A DNA stretch of 64,000 nt from NCBI RefSeq assembly GCF_030269925.1, contig NC_085107.1, positions 20,400,001-20,464,000 of the forward strand, written 5' to 3'. Shown here in pieces: positions 46,501 through 58,195 of this stretch (position 1 is its first letter; each line of letters opens with the position of its first letter). The notes under the pieces are model-generated. The model was not told where the DNA came from. It saw nothing but the letters and a program-made list of their open reading frames with translations, and did not search any database. The position numbers and the translations under genes are program-made. Origin of the DNA: Bombyx mori. Its lineage: Eukaryota > Arthropoda > Insecta > Lepidoptera > Bombycidae.

Positions 46501-49214
46501 GAACCTTGTTCCATCCTCTTTAGATTTATTTGTAGAACCTTGAACCAATTGTAATACTGTTTCATAAATGATATGTATCGATTGTGTTTGAACCTCATTT
46601 ATCGACTAACTTATCTCTCCCGTTTGGTACATACTTGGAGTGATGGTGATGGTAACTGAGCGATTCTAAAACTGTTGTCTGCGGATTAACTAACACACAT
46701 TTGCTTTAAGAGTATCCGCTACTGAGGGAACCTTCCGTTCAATATTCTTAAGATGCTGACTGACTGTCACCATTCATTCCTGCCACTAAACAAATTCGCA
46801 CGTGACTATTTCAATAAAATATCTTTAAGAATCTAATTTACACGGTTACATTTACGTTTTTGTATTTTCTTTGTATTCTTCAGGGTGTTTCTGTGTTTTT
46901 AGCTATTAGAAGCATTAAATATATCTGCTAATTAATTTAATTCGTTAAAGCTATTTAATTTTTGAGAAGGTATCAAAATGTCGAAGGCAATCTTCGCACA
47001 ATAATGATTATTCGTCCTGAATAGAGTTTAATATGGCAAACATGGGTTCGAGATCGGGTTATTGTCGGTGGGCAATAGCAAAATTTACAGTCGGCCAGTC
47101 GATCGAGGAGGATTCATGCCTATTCCGTTGCCTACCCATGCAATTGCGGTCACGATAGGCCAGTGGGCCACGACTGCCGCCGCGTGTCTATCACACGAGC
47201 GACACAGCCCCAGGGCTGCGTCCTTAAAATAATTTTAATTTATCTACAATATTAGCAAAGATTTGGTCATTTACGTTCTTTTACGTTCTACTTACAAAAT
47301 TTACAAACTTTCCAATCACGTTATAGTTAAATTGTTTGTTACCTACATTGCTAATGTCGCACACTCCCAGAACACATATTAGCCAGGAAATGAGTTTTCA
47401 GTGTAGCCGCTCCAAAGCGATGTGGTCACGTACGCACTGAAGGAATGTTGTATATAAATTAATTAGAAAACAATCCGGTGCGTGCAGTCATTATCCTTAC
47501 TCAATGAGCACAACCATTTTATTATGGCAAATAACTAAAGTATAGACGGCACGTATTCCTTATTTTATTTTCTTTATTATTTGTAAAGTTTATTTTCATT
47601 TGTTAGATTTTCAAAATTCTGAAATGCTTCTATTTAGTTGAATGTGAAGTGAACATAATATATAGTTCTTTGTTCGATAGATAAAACGTTAGCTAGTGTA
47701 AGCTGACCGGTTCTGCCTGTACTATCAACCCTGCTGCTTGGCACGAGTTGACTACTCACTACCTACTCAGAGCTGCTCTTTGTCATGCTATTTCTGACAG
47801 CGATATATATTTTAGTGTTGTCAATGAGTAAGTTTCCGCCGCGTTGTCGTCAAGCTAAAATATTAGTGATTTTCTCATTTATTTCATGTTTGCTTTCATA
47901 TTTTACATTTACCGCTATTTTAAATCAGTATTTTAATACATTTTTTTCATGTGTTGTTAACTGTTCTTGTTGTTGTTGTTTTAGAGAGTTTAATTTAAAC
48001 GCTTATTATTTTAACGCGATTATCTAAACTTCAAAGAGTTCCGTATTCTTAGCTGTGAAAGATAATACCCTACGAGCAGGATGAATAACCACAAATTGTA
48101 GACAAAAAATCGAGAGAGTTTATTTACATATAAATACTGTTTTAAGTAGGTCGAAACGTCTCCAGATACGGCTGTGCGATGTCGCGGGTGAGGGGCCGAC
48201 CGACGAGTACATGGAGGAGGGGCATCAGTCTTGAATAGAATCAATCGTGACTGAGCCACGCTTTGCTGTACAACAAAGTCCTAACGAAAACTCGTCGCAT
48301 CTGCTTTAGGTCTGTGAATAAGAGAGATGATAGAAGGTGGTCACGTACTGCCTCACATATTCGACTATTATATTTTAGAGAAGTAAGAGTAGTTTGGAGG
48401 GTGAACTTTTTTATTTCGTCAATATGGTCAGTGGGTAGTTGTAGCAGTAAATTGTAAGTAATTCATGGGATCGGAGTAATCTTTGTGTTGCGTCGGTGAC
48501 CTTATCTCTTGCGGCCGCCCCCGGGGTGCGAGCGCTATCACCCACCACCACCACGCCACCACACACCACCACACGCTGACTGTAAAAGGCTTACGTTCGT
48601 TTACGTTTACGGGTTACGTTTTCAACAAAAAGTCACTGGCATATTTCGTTTTGAGCGTTCAAATAAAATCGAATCATTTATTGGGCACGCGGCTCGATTA
48701 GATGCGAATACATTAAAAACGTGCCAGCTTTTGTTTTGTTATTGAAATTCTAAATACAGATTCAAGTCTTGTTCTAATTACCAAATAGTTTTCTCGATCG
48801 TCCCGATGTAGAATAATTCAAAAGATTTTACAATTTAAAATAATTGGAATTGGTATTTAATAAGTATTCTGTAGCTAAACCGGTTTCAGGCCGGTTCTAC
48901 CGGATCCGACTAACGATCATTCGAAATTCAGACTTAACGATTTTAAGGACATGGTTCATTTCTCATTATCTCTACCGGTTAATACTGCGCATAAACCTTT
49001 TTCGTAATTTTTATAAGAAAATAAAACTCCGGAAGTGTCTCCTCTTGCTTAAAATATTGAATTGTGAATGATAGAAATGTTTTGGTTCCTGTTGCTCTGG
49101 ATGTGCAATATTAATTGCCAATGATTGCAGACCCTTACTAGTACTTGGGCACGTTGAACCCACGCATTAGTTCCCATTAAGCAATGATTCTTGCCGGTAG
49201 AAGCCAAATAACTT
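43553..49214. other. Downstream intron, no exon or named repeat recognised
   Basis: No transposon was identified in about 5.7 kb, the longest repeat-poor stretch here. GC-rich patches are at 44640-44700, 47120-47225, 48175-48235 and 48505-48580, the last with CACC repeats. Frames such as 43975-44283 and 44280-44540 (minus) are open but match nothing. A strong acceptor-like tract ends at 47984 but the sequence after it soon reaches stops in the expected phase. Confidence 0.4.
48541..48575. repeat. CAC-rich simple repeat
   Basis: An imperfect (CAC)n stretch, read as (GTG)n on the other strand, adjoining a CpG-rich patch. Confidence 0.8.
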
Positions 49215-49530
49215 TTGAATTCTAGGCCCTCTACGGGACTTTAGCTTTCTGGACTCTGTAGAGTATGTTCCATAGGGAGTTAGCTGAGGTCGTGTCTTTT
49301 GTTCTATACTCCTTACTACTACGTGGAATCGCTACGCCCCGTACCATCCGACTGGTATGAACTCTTCCTCCACAATGTTTCACGAGCGCAATGGCCTGAT
49401 CTTTTTCAAACGAGGCCTGATAAGAAACTTTAAATGCCAGTGGCTTCACGGAGCCTCTGTCGTTGCTGATATCCACAAACGACGGTGAAAAATAACCATC
49501 AAGTGGACCACAGGTTGCCCTGCTTTAGAA
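49215..49530 (+). pseudogene. LINE reverse transcriptase C-terminus, copy 3
   Basis: The most degraded of three copies. On the plus strand, with shifts, the DNA follows the 34.0-kb copy through TATGTTCCATAGGGAGT, TTCACGAGCGCAATGGCCTG and TTTCAAACGAGGCCTG, then CACAAACGACGGTGAAAAAT. The 3' tail similarity ends near 49525. Confidence 0.65.
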
Positions 49531-51170
49531 TACATTTAAAAAAATTCAGTAGACTTGACTTTCTCATCCGTGGAATCTTTTAGTAGATATTTATTTTAGG
49601 TAATTTAATTAAACCTTAAACGTGTTCAAGCATAGCTTCCACAATGAAGAAATGATATCGAGAATTTAAAATGTCTAGTTTTGAGTAATTTTCTCCATGT
49701 GGCGATTGAATGTCGCAAATCAACCCCCTTAGCCCGAGACTTCAAGAGAGTTCTCTTCTCTGTGTGAAGTCATTTCAACTTTATTTACGCGGTGCCTTCG
49801 CACAAAGTTAACAAGACTCAATAACAATTAAAACGTACCGTCCATGTTACCTTGCCAGGAAAATGCAACCACAAGTAAGCACAAACACATATGTATGAAC
49901 TCACACGATCCTTGTAACTAACCATTAACAAGAATGAATTCAATGATGAGTGTTAATTAATTATTTGATAATTATATATAGATCTAGTGAAGTTTGTTTG
50001 TTACTAACAAGCTGAGTGATTGAAAGAGTACATCAAAGTGCTAGTACATATGTATGTGCGAGTATAGGGCCGGCGGTAAGTCGCCCGCCCGGTGGACGGA
50101 GTGTGAAGGACACACGCACATTCTTGGCAGGGAGCGAGCTGCGCTAGGCTTAGGATGGCGAAATCACTTTGTTAGTGAACTGACAATATTTAATTCTTAC
50201 AAAAGTTTTCTTATAGTATTTCATTTAAATGTATAAACAGTTTTAGCAAGTACAATTTCTATAATTTTGTACAATTCGTTGCGAATCGAACACACAAGAT
50301 CGATTAGCTTTTTCGGATATATCATGCGGTCTCCACGCCGTGGTTGGGAAAAGCTTCTTATTCTTAGTCAGGTGGAGGGGTAAGGAGCCACCGGCAGGGC
50401 ACCGACAAGACGATCGGACACTATAAAGTGGACAGTTGGAGGCAGCATCCACCAGCTGATCTTCATGACAAGACTTACAAACATACGCGTGGTCGCGATC
50501 CTCAGTAATGAGGGAGCGGCGAAAAACGAGGAACTCGTTGAAATAATAAAACGCAGAAAAAGCACGTAAATTACAAATGATTTAGTCGTAACGTCAGGAC
50601 TGGTTCGGGAATGAGACGTAGAACTGTTCAATGTTCTGGTAACGAACAGACAAGAATTTCGTTTAATATTTCAATATTTATCGTTATTTAAATTGGATAT
50701 TTGAACGGAGACTTTGAACGGAAAAATCAAACCCCTGAAGCTTCTAATCCTCCAACACAACATAGTATGTGTCTTCCAGCACCACCATCCGTTGAGGAAT
50801 GCCAGGACCACTGGGCAGTGAATTATCGGCCATTGTGAGAAATGCGCCTTGTACTTGTACTAGATTCGCTTTAAGACGAGAGCTGGGTGTTAGCCTCTGA
50901 CAGAGCTCAACATCCCTTTTCGTAACAAACCAAGCTAATATTAGCCAAAGCACATACTCGAGCACGAACCGTTGAAGATGGATGTCATCTCGTGCCAAAA
51001 ACCACATCAATCATTACGTGGGACTGTCCTCGCTTCCTTGTTTTAAACTGTAGCTCGATTTTTTGTCTACCAGTACTGCATACGGTTAAGTGATATGTCT
51101 CAAATACTGTCAAACTAAAAGCGACTTTGCGGGCTTGGTCGTAACGACGTTTATTGAGGTGATGAATTAA
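49531..51170. other. Intronic sequence, no gene recognised
   Basis: A GC-rich patch at 50062-50150 contains GCCGGCGGTAAGTCGC, donor-like, but the sequence back to the nearest acceptor has stops in all frames. The minus frame at 50744-51010 (88 codons) has a balanced composition but no domain I recognise. Confidence 0.35.
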
Positions 51171-51176
51171 AATTTA

Positions 51177-51260
51177 GTAGGTCTTAGTTCGTGTTTCGAT
51201 AAAGTGATGGAAGCCGCTGTGAAGTACCTAATGGTGTACAAATGGGACGAATATATTGAA
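51177..51260 (+). CDS. Candidate exon or relic encoding a protein-like 27-residue stretch
   Basis: After AATTTAGTAG the plus strand reads SSCFDKVMEAAVKYLMVYKW then DEYIE and meets a donor-like GTAAGC at 51261. The peptide composition is unusually protein-like for this AT-rich DNA. The pyrimidine tract upstream is poor. If read as an exon it would enter in phase 1 and leave in phase 0. It may equally be a remnant of a transposon ORF. No family is recognised. Confidence 0.2.
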
Positions 51261-53230
51261 GTAAGCAATTTAACAGTAGCCGTCATCGACTGTCCTTCAT
51301 GAAGAGAATTACGTGTAAACATCCATGATAAATAAAAAATCATATTTTGATTTTATTTGATTGACAAACTTGTAACATGTCAATGTTTCTCGACACTAGA
51401 GAAAATATCGTGGCAATGATTTCAACTTTATGATTGAACGTTTTGAATTGTTATTGAATCTAATTGCATTATACACTTATCCTACACTAAACCTTATCTG
51501 ACGTAGATTTATTTTGAGCGGAGGAGATCCGACCTCATGCTTATTATTTTGAGATTTATTTTGAACTGCCGAACGACCGACCAGACACAGATGTACCACA
51601 ATCAGTCTGTCTACAAAGTAACTTGTAATTATTGTGAGATTGCTATTTACAAAATTTAAATAGAGCCAAAAAAATTAAAAATGCTTTTTCTAACCCGCGG
51701 CTGTCTTCTACGTTGTGTTCATTTTATAATTAGTGAAACAAAAATTAATTCAACTTTTGATAATTTTGAGTAGCTTGCACTATGCACGGTGCTGGAGACA
51801 TCCTGATACGAAGACAGCAGGCACTTATGATCTGATGTGATGTAACTAAAATTCGAGATAATAATAAAACCAGATACACAGAATAATGTCCCTTGCACTC
51901 CACGCAACACAATATAAGTAGGGGAGCCCACGACGCTGAATGGGGATTTACTCGATCGTCATAGCAACTTATTGGGTTGCAAAGCTTAATTGATAAAAAG
52001 AAAAATCTTATTTAATGTATGGGGGGGGAATGGCTATAGATATTAAAAAATGTAAAAAAAAAGCTGTTGCTTACCCTACTAACTAGACATACTCAAGCGC
52101 GTCATCTATGTTCTGCGTAGTTTTAATAATGTACATGCGTATGTTAATTTGATCGTTTGCATGACGGGATTGATCGTACGTAAGGGTTGAAAATGAAAAA
52201 AATATCGAGCTCCTCAAATTTTTTAAGGTTTAGTGAGCCTAAAAAAACTCTCATTCTGAAATCTGACGATTTGGATGTGACGCAAACTCGCGGCCATTAT
52301 TACATAGAATGTGCAAAAAATTCGCCATTTTGAATTGTAAGCGTTGTTCGTTTTCAATAAACATTAGGGTGCGTAGTGCGCGCGGTCAACGTCCTCATGT
52401 GACCGCACAGATCTCCGTGAACTGCTGTCGCTGTACATTGCGCGCTCACGGAATATTATATACTCGTTCGTACGTGCCAAATTCATGTCATACCGCACGT
52501 CCCGTATTCTATTTGGGAGATGCAGAAAATTACGATCAAATGTAGACTTGTTATTTAAAAGTTTTTTTTTCATTCAAGCAGTTATATGTATGTGTAATGT
52601 AGGTACAACAAGGTTACAAGGCTATATATAAGTTTACGTGCCAGCCCCACATAGACGATTTTTTGTTACCAGCTCGTTTGTTAATTTATTTGTTCGGAGC
52701 ACTACGAGAAGAATGTTTTTGTTTGTTTCAAAGCCGATCCTTCATATTCAAAGCTGTAATATGTTTCGTCGCTATAACTGGAATTATTTTTTCATAACCG
52801 AGTACACGAGCTGGGCTCCTATTTCAAGTACTTTCATTTTAATTAAACATATTTTAACGCCGTTGAGGCACATCGAGTGCTAGATAATTTCGCTACAAAA
52901 AGCTAATAAAAAGTAGACATAATTTCCTAATATCTTAATAATGTATCAGGAAAGTGTGTCATTTGAATACAACGTAGAGTCTGGCGGCGCTCATCTAATG
53001 CACCGCGAATGTCGTCTCAAATATTCATGTGATATGTTGTGGCGGCTAATAACTACTCGTATAGTAGCTGCTATCGGTCGAAAATCGTAGAATATTCACC
53101 GTTACCTAACATTTCAATTTTTACGTTTCCCTTTTATAGATAGTTATTTTATATTTGTAACATATTAAAAAGTAACCAGTTTGCCAACGTGCCGGACAGC
53201 CTCGTGCATCGTGGTACGTGAGGAGTGTAG
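51261..53230. other. Intronic sequence with a GC patch at 52.4 kb
   Basis: Bases 52365-52470 are CpG-rich (GTGCGCGCGGTCAACG) in AT-rich DNA. No exon or repeat is recognised. A G run lies at 52021-52028. Confidence 0.35.
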
Positions 53231-53234
53231 ATAT

Positions 53235-53550
53235 TTACAACAACTTAGAATTAGAACCGATTAGTAAGTACCTGAAAGCTATACCAAACAGCTTCTGCAA
53301 GAAAGCGGCGCGACACGATGATCTTGTTATTGTAACCGTTCTCATCCAACTCGGCGAATGTGACGAAGCGTTGGACGTACAACCGAACCCATGGACTCAA
53401 CCCATAAAGTTTCTCGCCGGTTCTTCTCAGTGTGTCGCGATTTCGATCCAGTGGTAAACTCAGCGAACCACTGATCTTGCTGGGGCAGATCTTAGCAATG
53501 TCTCTGAGACTAAGCCCCGTGAGCTCGCAGTTTCACACACCGGCAAAAAA
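53235..53550 (+). mobile_element. BMC1-like LINE 3' end with coding remnant
   Basis: Plus frame PISKYLKAIPNSFCKKAARH DD... (residues about 53265-53335) resembles the conserved C-terminus of Jockey-type reverse transcriptases, where a hydrophobic helix is followed by an Ala-Ser-Arg-His motif. It runs directly into the 3' UTR repeat (AGTTTCTCGCCGGTTCTTCT, CCCGTGAGCTCGC). This copy links the otherwise non-coding repeat to a LINE. It ends near an A run at 53547-53555. Confidence 0.6.
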
Positions 53551-54875
53551 AAACAATATAGATGACAAAGCAAGCATTCGCTCTCGCGCTAAGAGGGTAG
53601 GATTTCTAATGCAATAGAAACTTCGACTTCTGTGTCAAGGCCGAACACGAGCTTTTAGTCCGATCGGGCCACGGAAAGTATATTTTATTAGTGCATGCTA
53701 CAATAAACTAGATTCATTTAATATTAAATAAAATAAAGTATAATAAGTAATTTTCATACATGGAACGTACAAAATAATAATTGCGTTTCATTACTTTTCC
53801 TGTTTTCTTATATTCACACTCCACTTTCTTGAAAGAATTCTTGTCTACCTGGAAGAGGTCGCTCTTAGCGATAAGACCGCCCCTCGTACTTCTGTGTTGA
53901 ATGTTTTGCATTTGTGTTTATTTCGGTGTACAATAAGCATAATCACATACTAAAATACCCACTTTGAATTTGTTGTACATTAATTACTCTAATATTGTAC
54001 TGTCCATTTTGAATTAGTTAATTTGTTATGTATAATGTCTAAAATATCCCTTTTTGTTTTCAGGTAAGCAGCACTTTGACCATGTAACGAAAAGTGTAAG
54101 GTAGGTAAAAAGATCTATGAGAATGATAAGCTTTGAGTACTTAATTATAAGTAATCGTGTATTCTGTTTACCAATGAAAAAACCATGAAATCCTTTAAAA
54201 ATTTGAGGGCCCGATATCCGGAACCTCAAGTGATTTATCTAAACCTTTTCCCGGTATTGATATCCGTTTGATAAAACATGCCTTGCTTCATGTAAACTAG
54301 TTGTCGAAGGAAAAAACTAGTTTGTAACTTAGTTTTTAAAATAAATAATATTAGATAGAGTAGATATTATAAACCTAGAAGACCAGCGAAGTAAGTTAAT
54401 TTAGGTTGTGTAATTAATGGTTGCCAAATAAAACAGGTTTTAAAAGTGCCAAGTCTGTAAATAAATGGTAAAGCTGATTCATAGATTTTTAAAGCATTCG
54501 ATTAAGTTGCCACATTAGGCTCCCAAATATACATAATAATATGTCAGGTCACCAGTGTCGTGCGCTATCCAGACCGTTTTAACCAAATCCAATCCAAGTT
54601 CTTCGTAAACCACCTGAAACTACAGTCGCTCCGAACAGGCGTCCAGAGCTCAACCAAGTCCGATATGACATTCACTTTCAATAGCCCGTCCGTTCTGACA
54701 CCTTTGACTTCCTCGTCACTTGACCAGAACTATATTAGTTTATCTCGCGTGGAGCGGCATAGGCTTACTTCACAATAACTATCAGCTCTATTCCGTGTGC
54801 TTCGAACATAATTACACTTTTGCCGGCCGTGCCTTCGGTACCCTTTATTGACACTTCACTAATGGTATATCTTTA
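53551..54875. other. Intronic sequence, no gene recognised
   Basis: AT-rich. A strong acceptor-like TTTTTGTTTTCAG ends at 54062; the following open stretch GKQHFDHVTKSVR ends at a stop, without a usable donor in a matching phase. Confidence 0.35.
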
Positions 54876-54879
54876 ATAC

Positions 54880-55140
54880 CGGTCACCGTGCTCGTCGAAC
54901 TCATCGATTACGACGAACAGTTTGACGAGCAAACGAACCCATAGACACAGCCCACTGAGTTTCTCGCCGGATCTTCTCAGCGGTCGTGATTCCGATTGGA
55001 TGGTAGATTCTGCGAAACACTGCTCTTGCTAGGGCTAGTGTTAGCAATATCTCTCAAGTTGAGCTCGCGTAGCCGCCCGGCGTACCTGGAATAGTCTTTT
55101 AGGCTACTAGCGAATAGGTAGGGAAAATAATATATTTAAT
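54880..55140 (+). mobile_element. BMC1-like LINE 3' end
   Basis: A good copy: ACCGGTCACCGTGCTCGTC, GACACAGCCCACTGAGTTTC, TCGCCGGATCTTCTCAGC, CTTGCTAGGGCTAGTGTTAG and TAGGCTACTAGCGAATAGG in order. The last part extends to about 55135, marking the 3' end of the family. Non-coding. Confidence 0.7.
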
Positions 55141-55934
55141 AGCTAGTTTATTTTTCTATTTATGTATATTTTTTGGTTTCCCTCTCTTGTGACTTGTTTG
55201 GTGAAAAACGTAGGGCTGTGTATTCTAGATAGAACGGAGAAAGTCTGTAATGAAATACGTAACTTCTTAAAAACCTGTACACCCAAACATCATACCCATT
55301 CAATAATAATATTCACTTAATACTAGAAAGGCCATGAGCCAATTCTTGCATATAATCAATAAAAGATTTAAAAAAACTCAGTGCAACTAAATTATGATAA
55401 TAATAATAATGATAAAATCTTGCGATAAAAATAATTAGTTAAAGTACGGTGTTGCATATAGTAAGTACACCTAGAGTTTGTTCACTTCAATTACACACAT
55501 CGTTAGAAGTTTGTAGATACTCTAGGACTCGGACGTATCAATTTCTTTCCGACGACGTCAGATCTGCAATACAATCTCGAGTTTTCAAATTAAATATCGT
55601 TTGTAAGTTCCGCCAGTCCGTTGCCCGCCACGCCGCGGCGACGATTCGATCTATTCAAGGTGAACTGTGTCTCGTTCACCAGTTAATCTAGTTTCCTTTT
55701 GTCGTCACAAATACATATTTCTTTCGGTTTTGTTTATATTTAGTTCCTCTTTGTTCAAGTTTAAGGGGAAAGGTTCGAATTGGCCAATAAGCAAAACTGA
55801 TGATTTTTATCACATTCCATACCCTTCAAAGATTAGATTTCAAGCAGCTTAGGGTCAAGCGCTAATCATTTGTTTGTAAGCTCACTTTCAAATTTACTAA
55901 TTTCACATTAAACGTCGCCCTAAACACGTCACTT
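55141..55934. other. Intronic sequence, no gene recognised
   Basis: AT-rich with a short GC-rich patch at 55605-55670. Nothing recognised. Confidence 0.4.
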
Positions 55935-56195
55935 CGGATCCTCCCAATCCACTAACGGTGCTTTTAGGTACCTCAAGCACCGGTCGTTGTTGTCGTTGAA
56001 CCCGTCGCTTGCAACGAAGGGCTCGATGAGTAAATTAACCCACAGACACAGCCCAGGAGTTTCTCGCCAGATGTCCTCAGTGGGTCGCGTTTCCAATCCG
56101 GTGGTAGATTCTGCGAAGCACGGCTCTAGAAACGTCGTCAGGTTTGAGCTGAGTTTGCCCCGTGAGCTCATCTACTTGTTGTACTGTAGTCTCAA
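55935..56195 (+). mobile_element. BMC1-like LINE 3' end
   Basis: Contains TCAAGCACCGGTCGTTGTTG, ACAGACACAGCCCAGGAG, GTGGGTCGCGTTTCCAATCC and GCCCCGTGAGCTCATCTACT. A small internal deletion removes the CTTGCTAGGGC segment. Same strand as the two copies just upstream. Confidence 0.7.
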
Positions 56196-57415
56196 AGCTA
56201 TCAGTTTACGTAGGAATAAAAAAATACTAGTTTGAGTAGCAATATTTATTTGTAATAAATTGCTTTTTAATGTCACTGTACTATTGGAAGTAAATGAATC
56301 AAATAAACCAAGCTTAACTCAATATTATCAATAGATATTAGCTTAGCAATTGTGGTTAGCGATATTAATGTATTAAAACGCACTGACACAGGAAATGCGC
56401 GCGTCTGCTCACAGTTCATACATACACAGTGTGTATAGAAGAGATAAATTTAAGAAAACTGAAATCTTAGTTTTTACAACAATCAACAAAATAATGACAG
56501 TCTTTTCAAAGCTGTTCACAATTGTCAAACAGGACGAGGCTTTACCAATAGCATTATACAATAGATTGCATTACAATATATCCTTATTTTACATTTATTA
56601 TGATACTGTTGGATCGTTAGCTGTGGGACTGCTTCACTAATGAAATAGTACTTTCACTGAGACTGCGGTGTTTAAGCCAAATGAAACTATATTAACTCTC
56701 ACGAGAGCGGAGAGCGTATAATGAAACAAAATCATAATCGTCTAATTCCTATTCAACCACTAACTAGATAAATAACTATATGAATGATCATAATAATATA
56801 TTTGAAAAAAAATGTCGGATAGTAATAAGAATAATGATTTGTTTCCTTGAGATAATATATTATGTACAATTTATTCTAATCCTTAATCCTTTAAATTGTG
56901 TAGAAACGTCAATGTGTTGACGTTTTGAAGAGCGGCGCTAATAAAATGTGCGCGTGGCGTGAGCGTCGCCTTCGGGAATAGCTCGCGATTCAAAGAATTT
57001 TCATATTTTAGAATTTTTGCCTTTTAGAGAATTTAAATTAAATACCGATGTTTAAAAATAATAAGCTTTTTTAGAATTATGTTAAAGCATTACCACTACC
57101 CTGCAAAGGTTAATCGACACCGTGGGTGCGTATTCTGGTAGGTAGAGACAAAAAATATTTAACAAAAAATTACTAACTTTCTGTGTACTAAACGGCAATT
57201 TCGTAGGTAAATCTATATTCGAAAGATAGTACTCAACAGTGAATATTTTTTTTAGAGTAAATGTGATGTGTCAAAGATAATTTGAACCATAACTTATTAA
57301 TGATTGCTTTGTTTAGTAATAGATATAACACTCTCTGAAGAAAGTACCTACCGTAATAAAAATCAATAATAATTCAGTTTCAGTTTAGTTAGAAGGTGCC
57401 ACTCCGAAGCTTGTT
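56196..57415. other. AT-rich intronic sequence
   Basis: A GC-rich patch at 56930-56990 only. No gene or named repeat. Confidence 0.4.
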
Positions 57416-57439
57416 GACTAGTATGTATGACAAACCCGT

Positions 57440-57810
57440 AAACTCACCTCATCACCCCCAAATCTCGTCACCAGTAACAATGCGCTTCATGCAATTGAGT
57501 TTTTGGAGAAAATTCAGGTCTTTTGGTACCGCCGAGCGGCAACGAGTTTCAGATCCAGGTGATTCTTTAAAATGATACCTACAAATCGACTAGTGAGACA
57601 CAGAAAGTTCGACGGCTATCTCTTTCGAACTTGAATGAGGATTTTTGGTTTTCAGACTTGCTGCAGTTATCAGTTGCAGTAGATGGCCTACCAGACTAGG
57701 CAAATCTTCCATCACATTTCGACCGCTTTGTACTACATATAAACACATATTTTTGACAAAGTCCATTTCGTTGCTGGACTTTTCCAGTGGAAAAGACATT
57801 GGTGCAAATC
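57440..57810 (-). pseudogene. Decayed mariner-like transposase fragment
   Basis: On the minus strand, from 57799, the frame reads MSFPLEKSSNEMDFVKNMCL and ends SSSKEIAVELSVSH before a stop, resembling a helix-turn-helix segment. Further along (57475-57515), in another frame, KLNCMKRIVTGDE matches the region around the first catalytic Asp of mariner transposases. No inverted repeats were found. It is a different, more degraded lineage than the 15.3-kb element. Confidence 0.55.
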
Positions 57811-57824
57811 GTCGTAGTTCTCAT

Positions 57825-58195
57825 CGTCATCGTCTATCACCTGGTCAGGACGGGCCCTGATCTTTCGGCGAAGGGAAACGGCTTCCGAAGGGCTGCTCTA
57901 CCACCGCAGAGATCGTTCGTACGTCCAATGGCCTCTGCATTGCATGGTCCTACCCTGGTTGATGACTGTGGGGTTGCTGGGACACCACGGCGCTCCCGCG
58001 TAACTCTATGGTATTCTAATTCAAGGACAGGTCAGTCGTGTGCTCCGGTTGTGGTTATGTCCTACTCCGCCTCTTCGAGCGAAGAGTGCAGTATAGTCAT
58101 TTAGTGGCGCGGGCGGCATGTCCCTTATACACAACGCGCCCCCTTAGCACGGGCATCTCCTAAGAGATTTCGTCACTGGAACAAAAGCCGGGTAA
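57825..58195. other. GC-rich block of unknown origin
   Basis: A sharply bounded GC-rich segment (GGCGCGGGCGGCATGTCCC near 58105, CAACGCGCCCCCTTAGCACG near 58132). The plus frame 57787-58104 is open but not recognised. Probably transposon-derived. It directly abuts the mariner-like relic. Confidence 0.35.

Noticed and set aside
50000..50071. Donor-like GGCGGTAAGTCG as the end of a coding exon
   Set aside because: From the nearest acceptor all three frames contain stops; at most a non-coding leader, with no further support.
50744..51010. 88-codon minus ORF
   Set aside because: Balanced composition but no recognisable family, splice sites or neighbouring coding signal.
54063..54099. Short open stretch after a strong TTTTTGTTTTCAG acceptor
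   Set aside because: It ends at a stop and has no donor in a usable phase.
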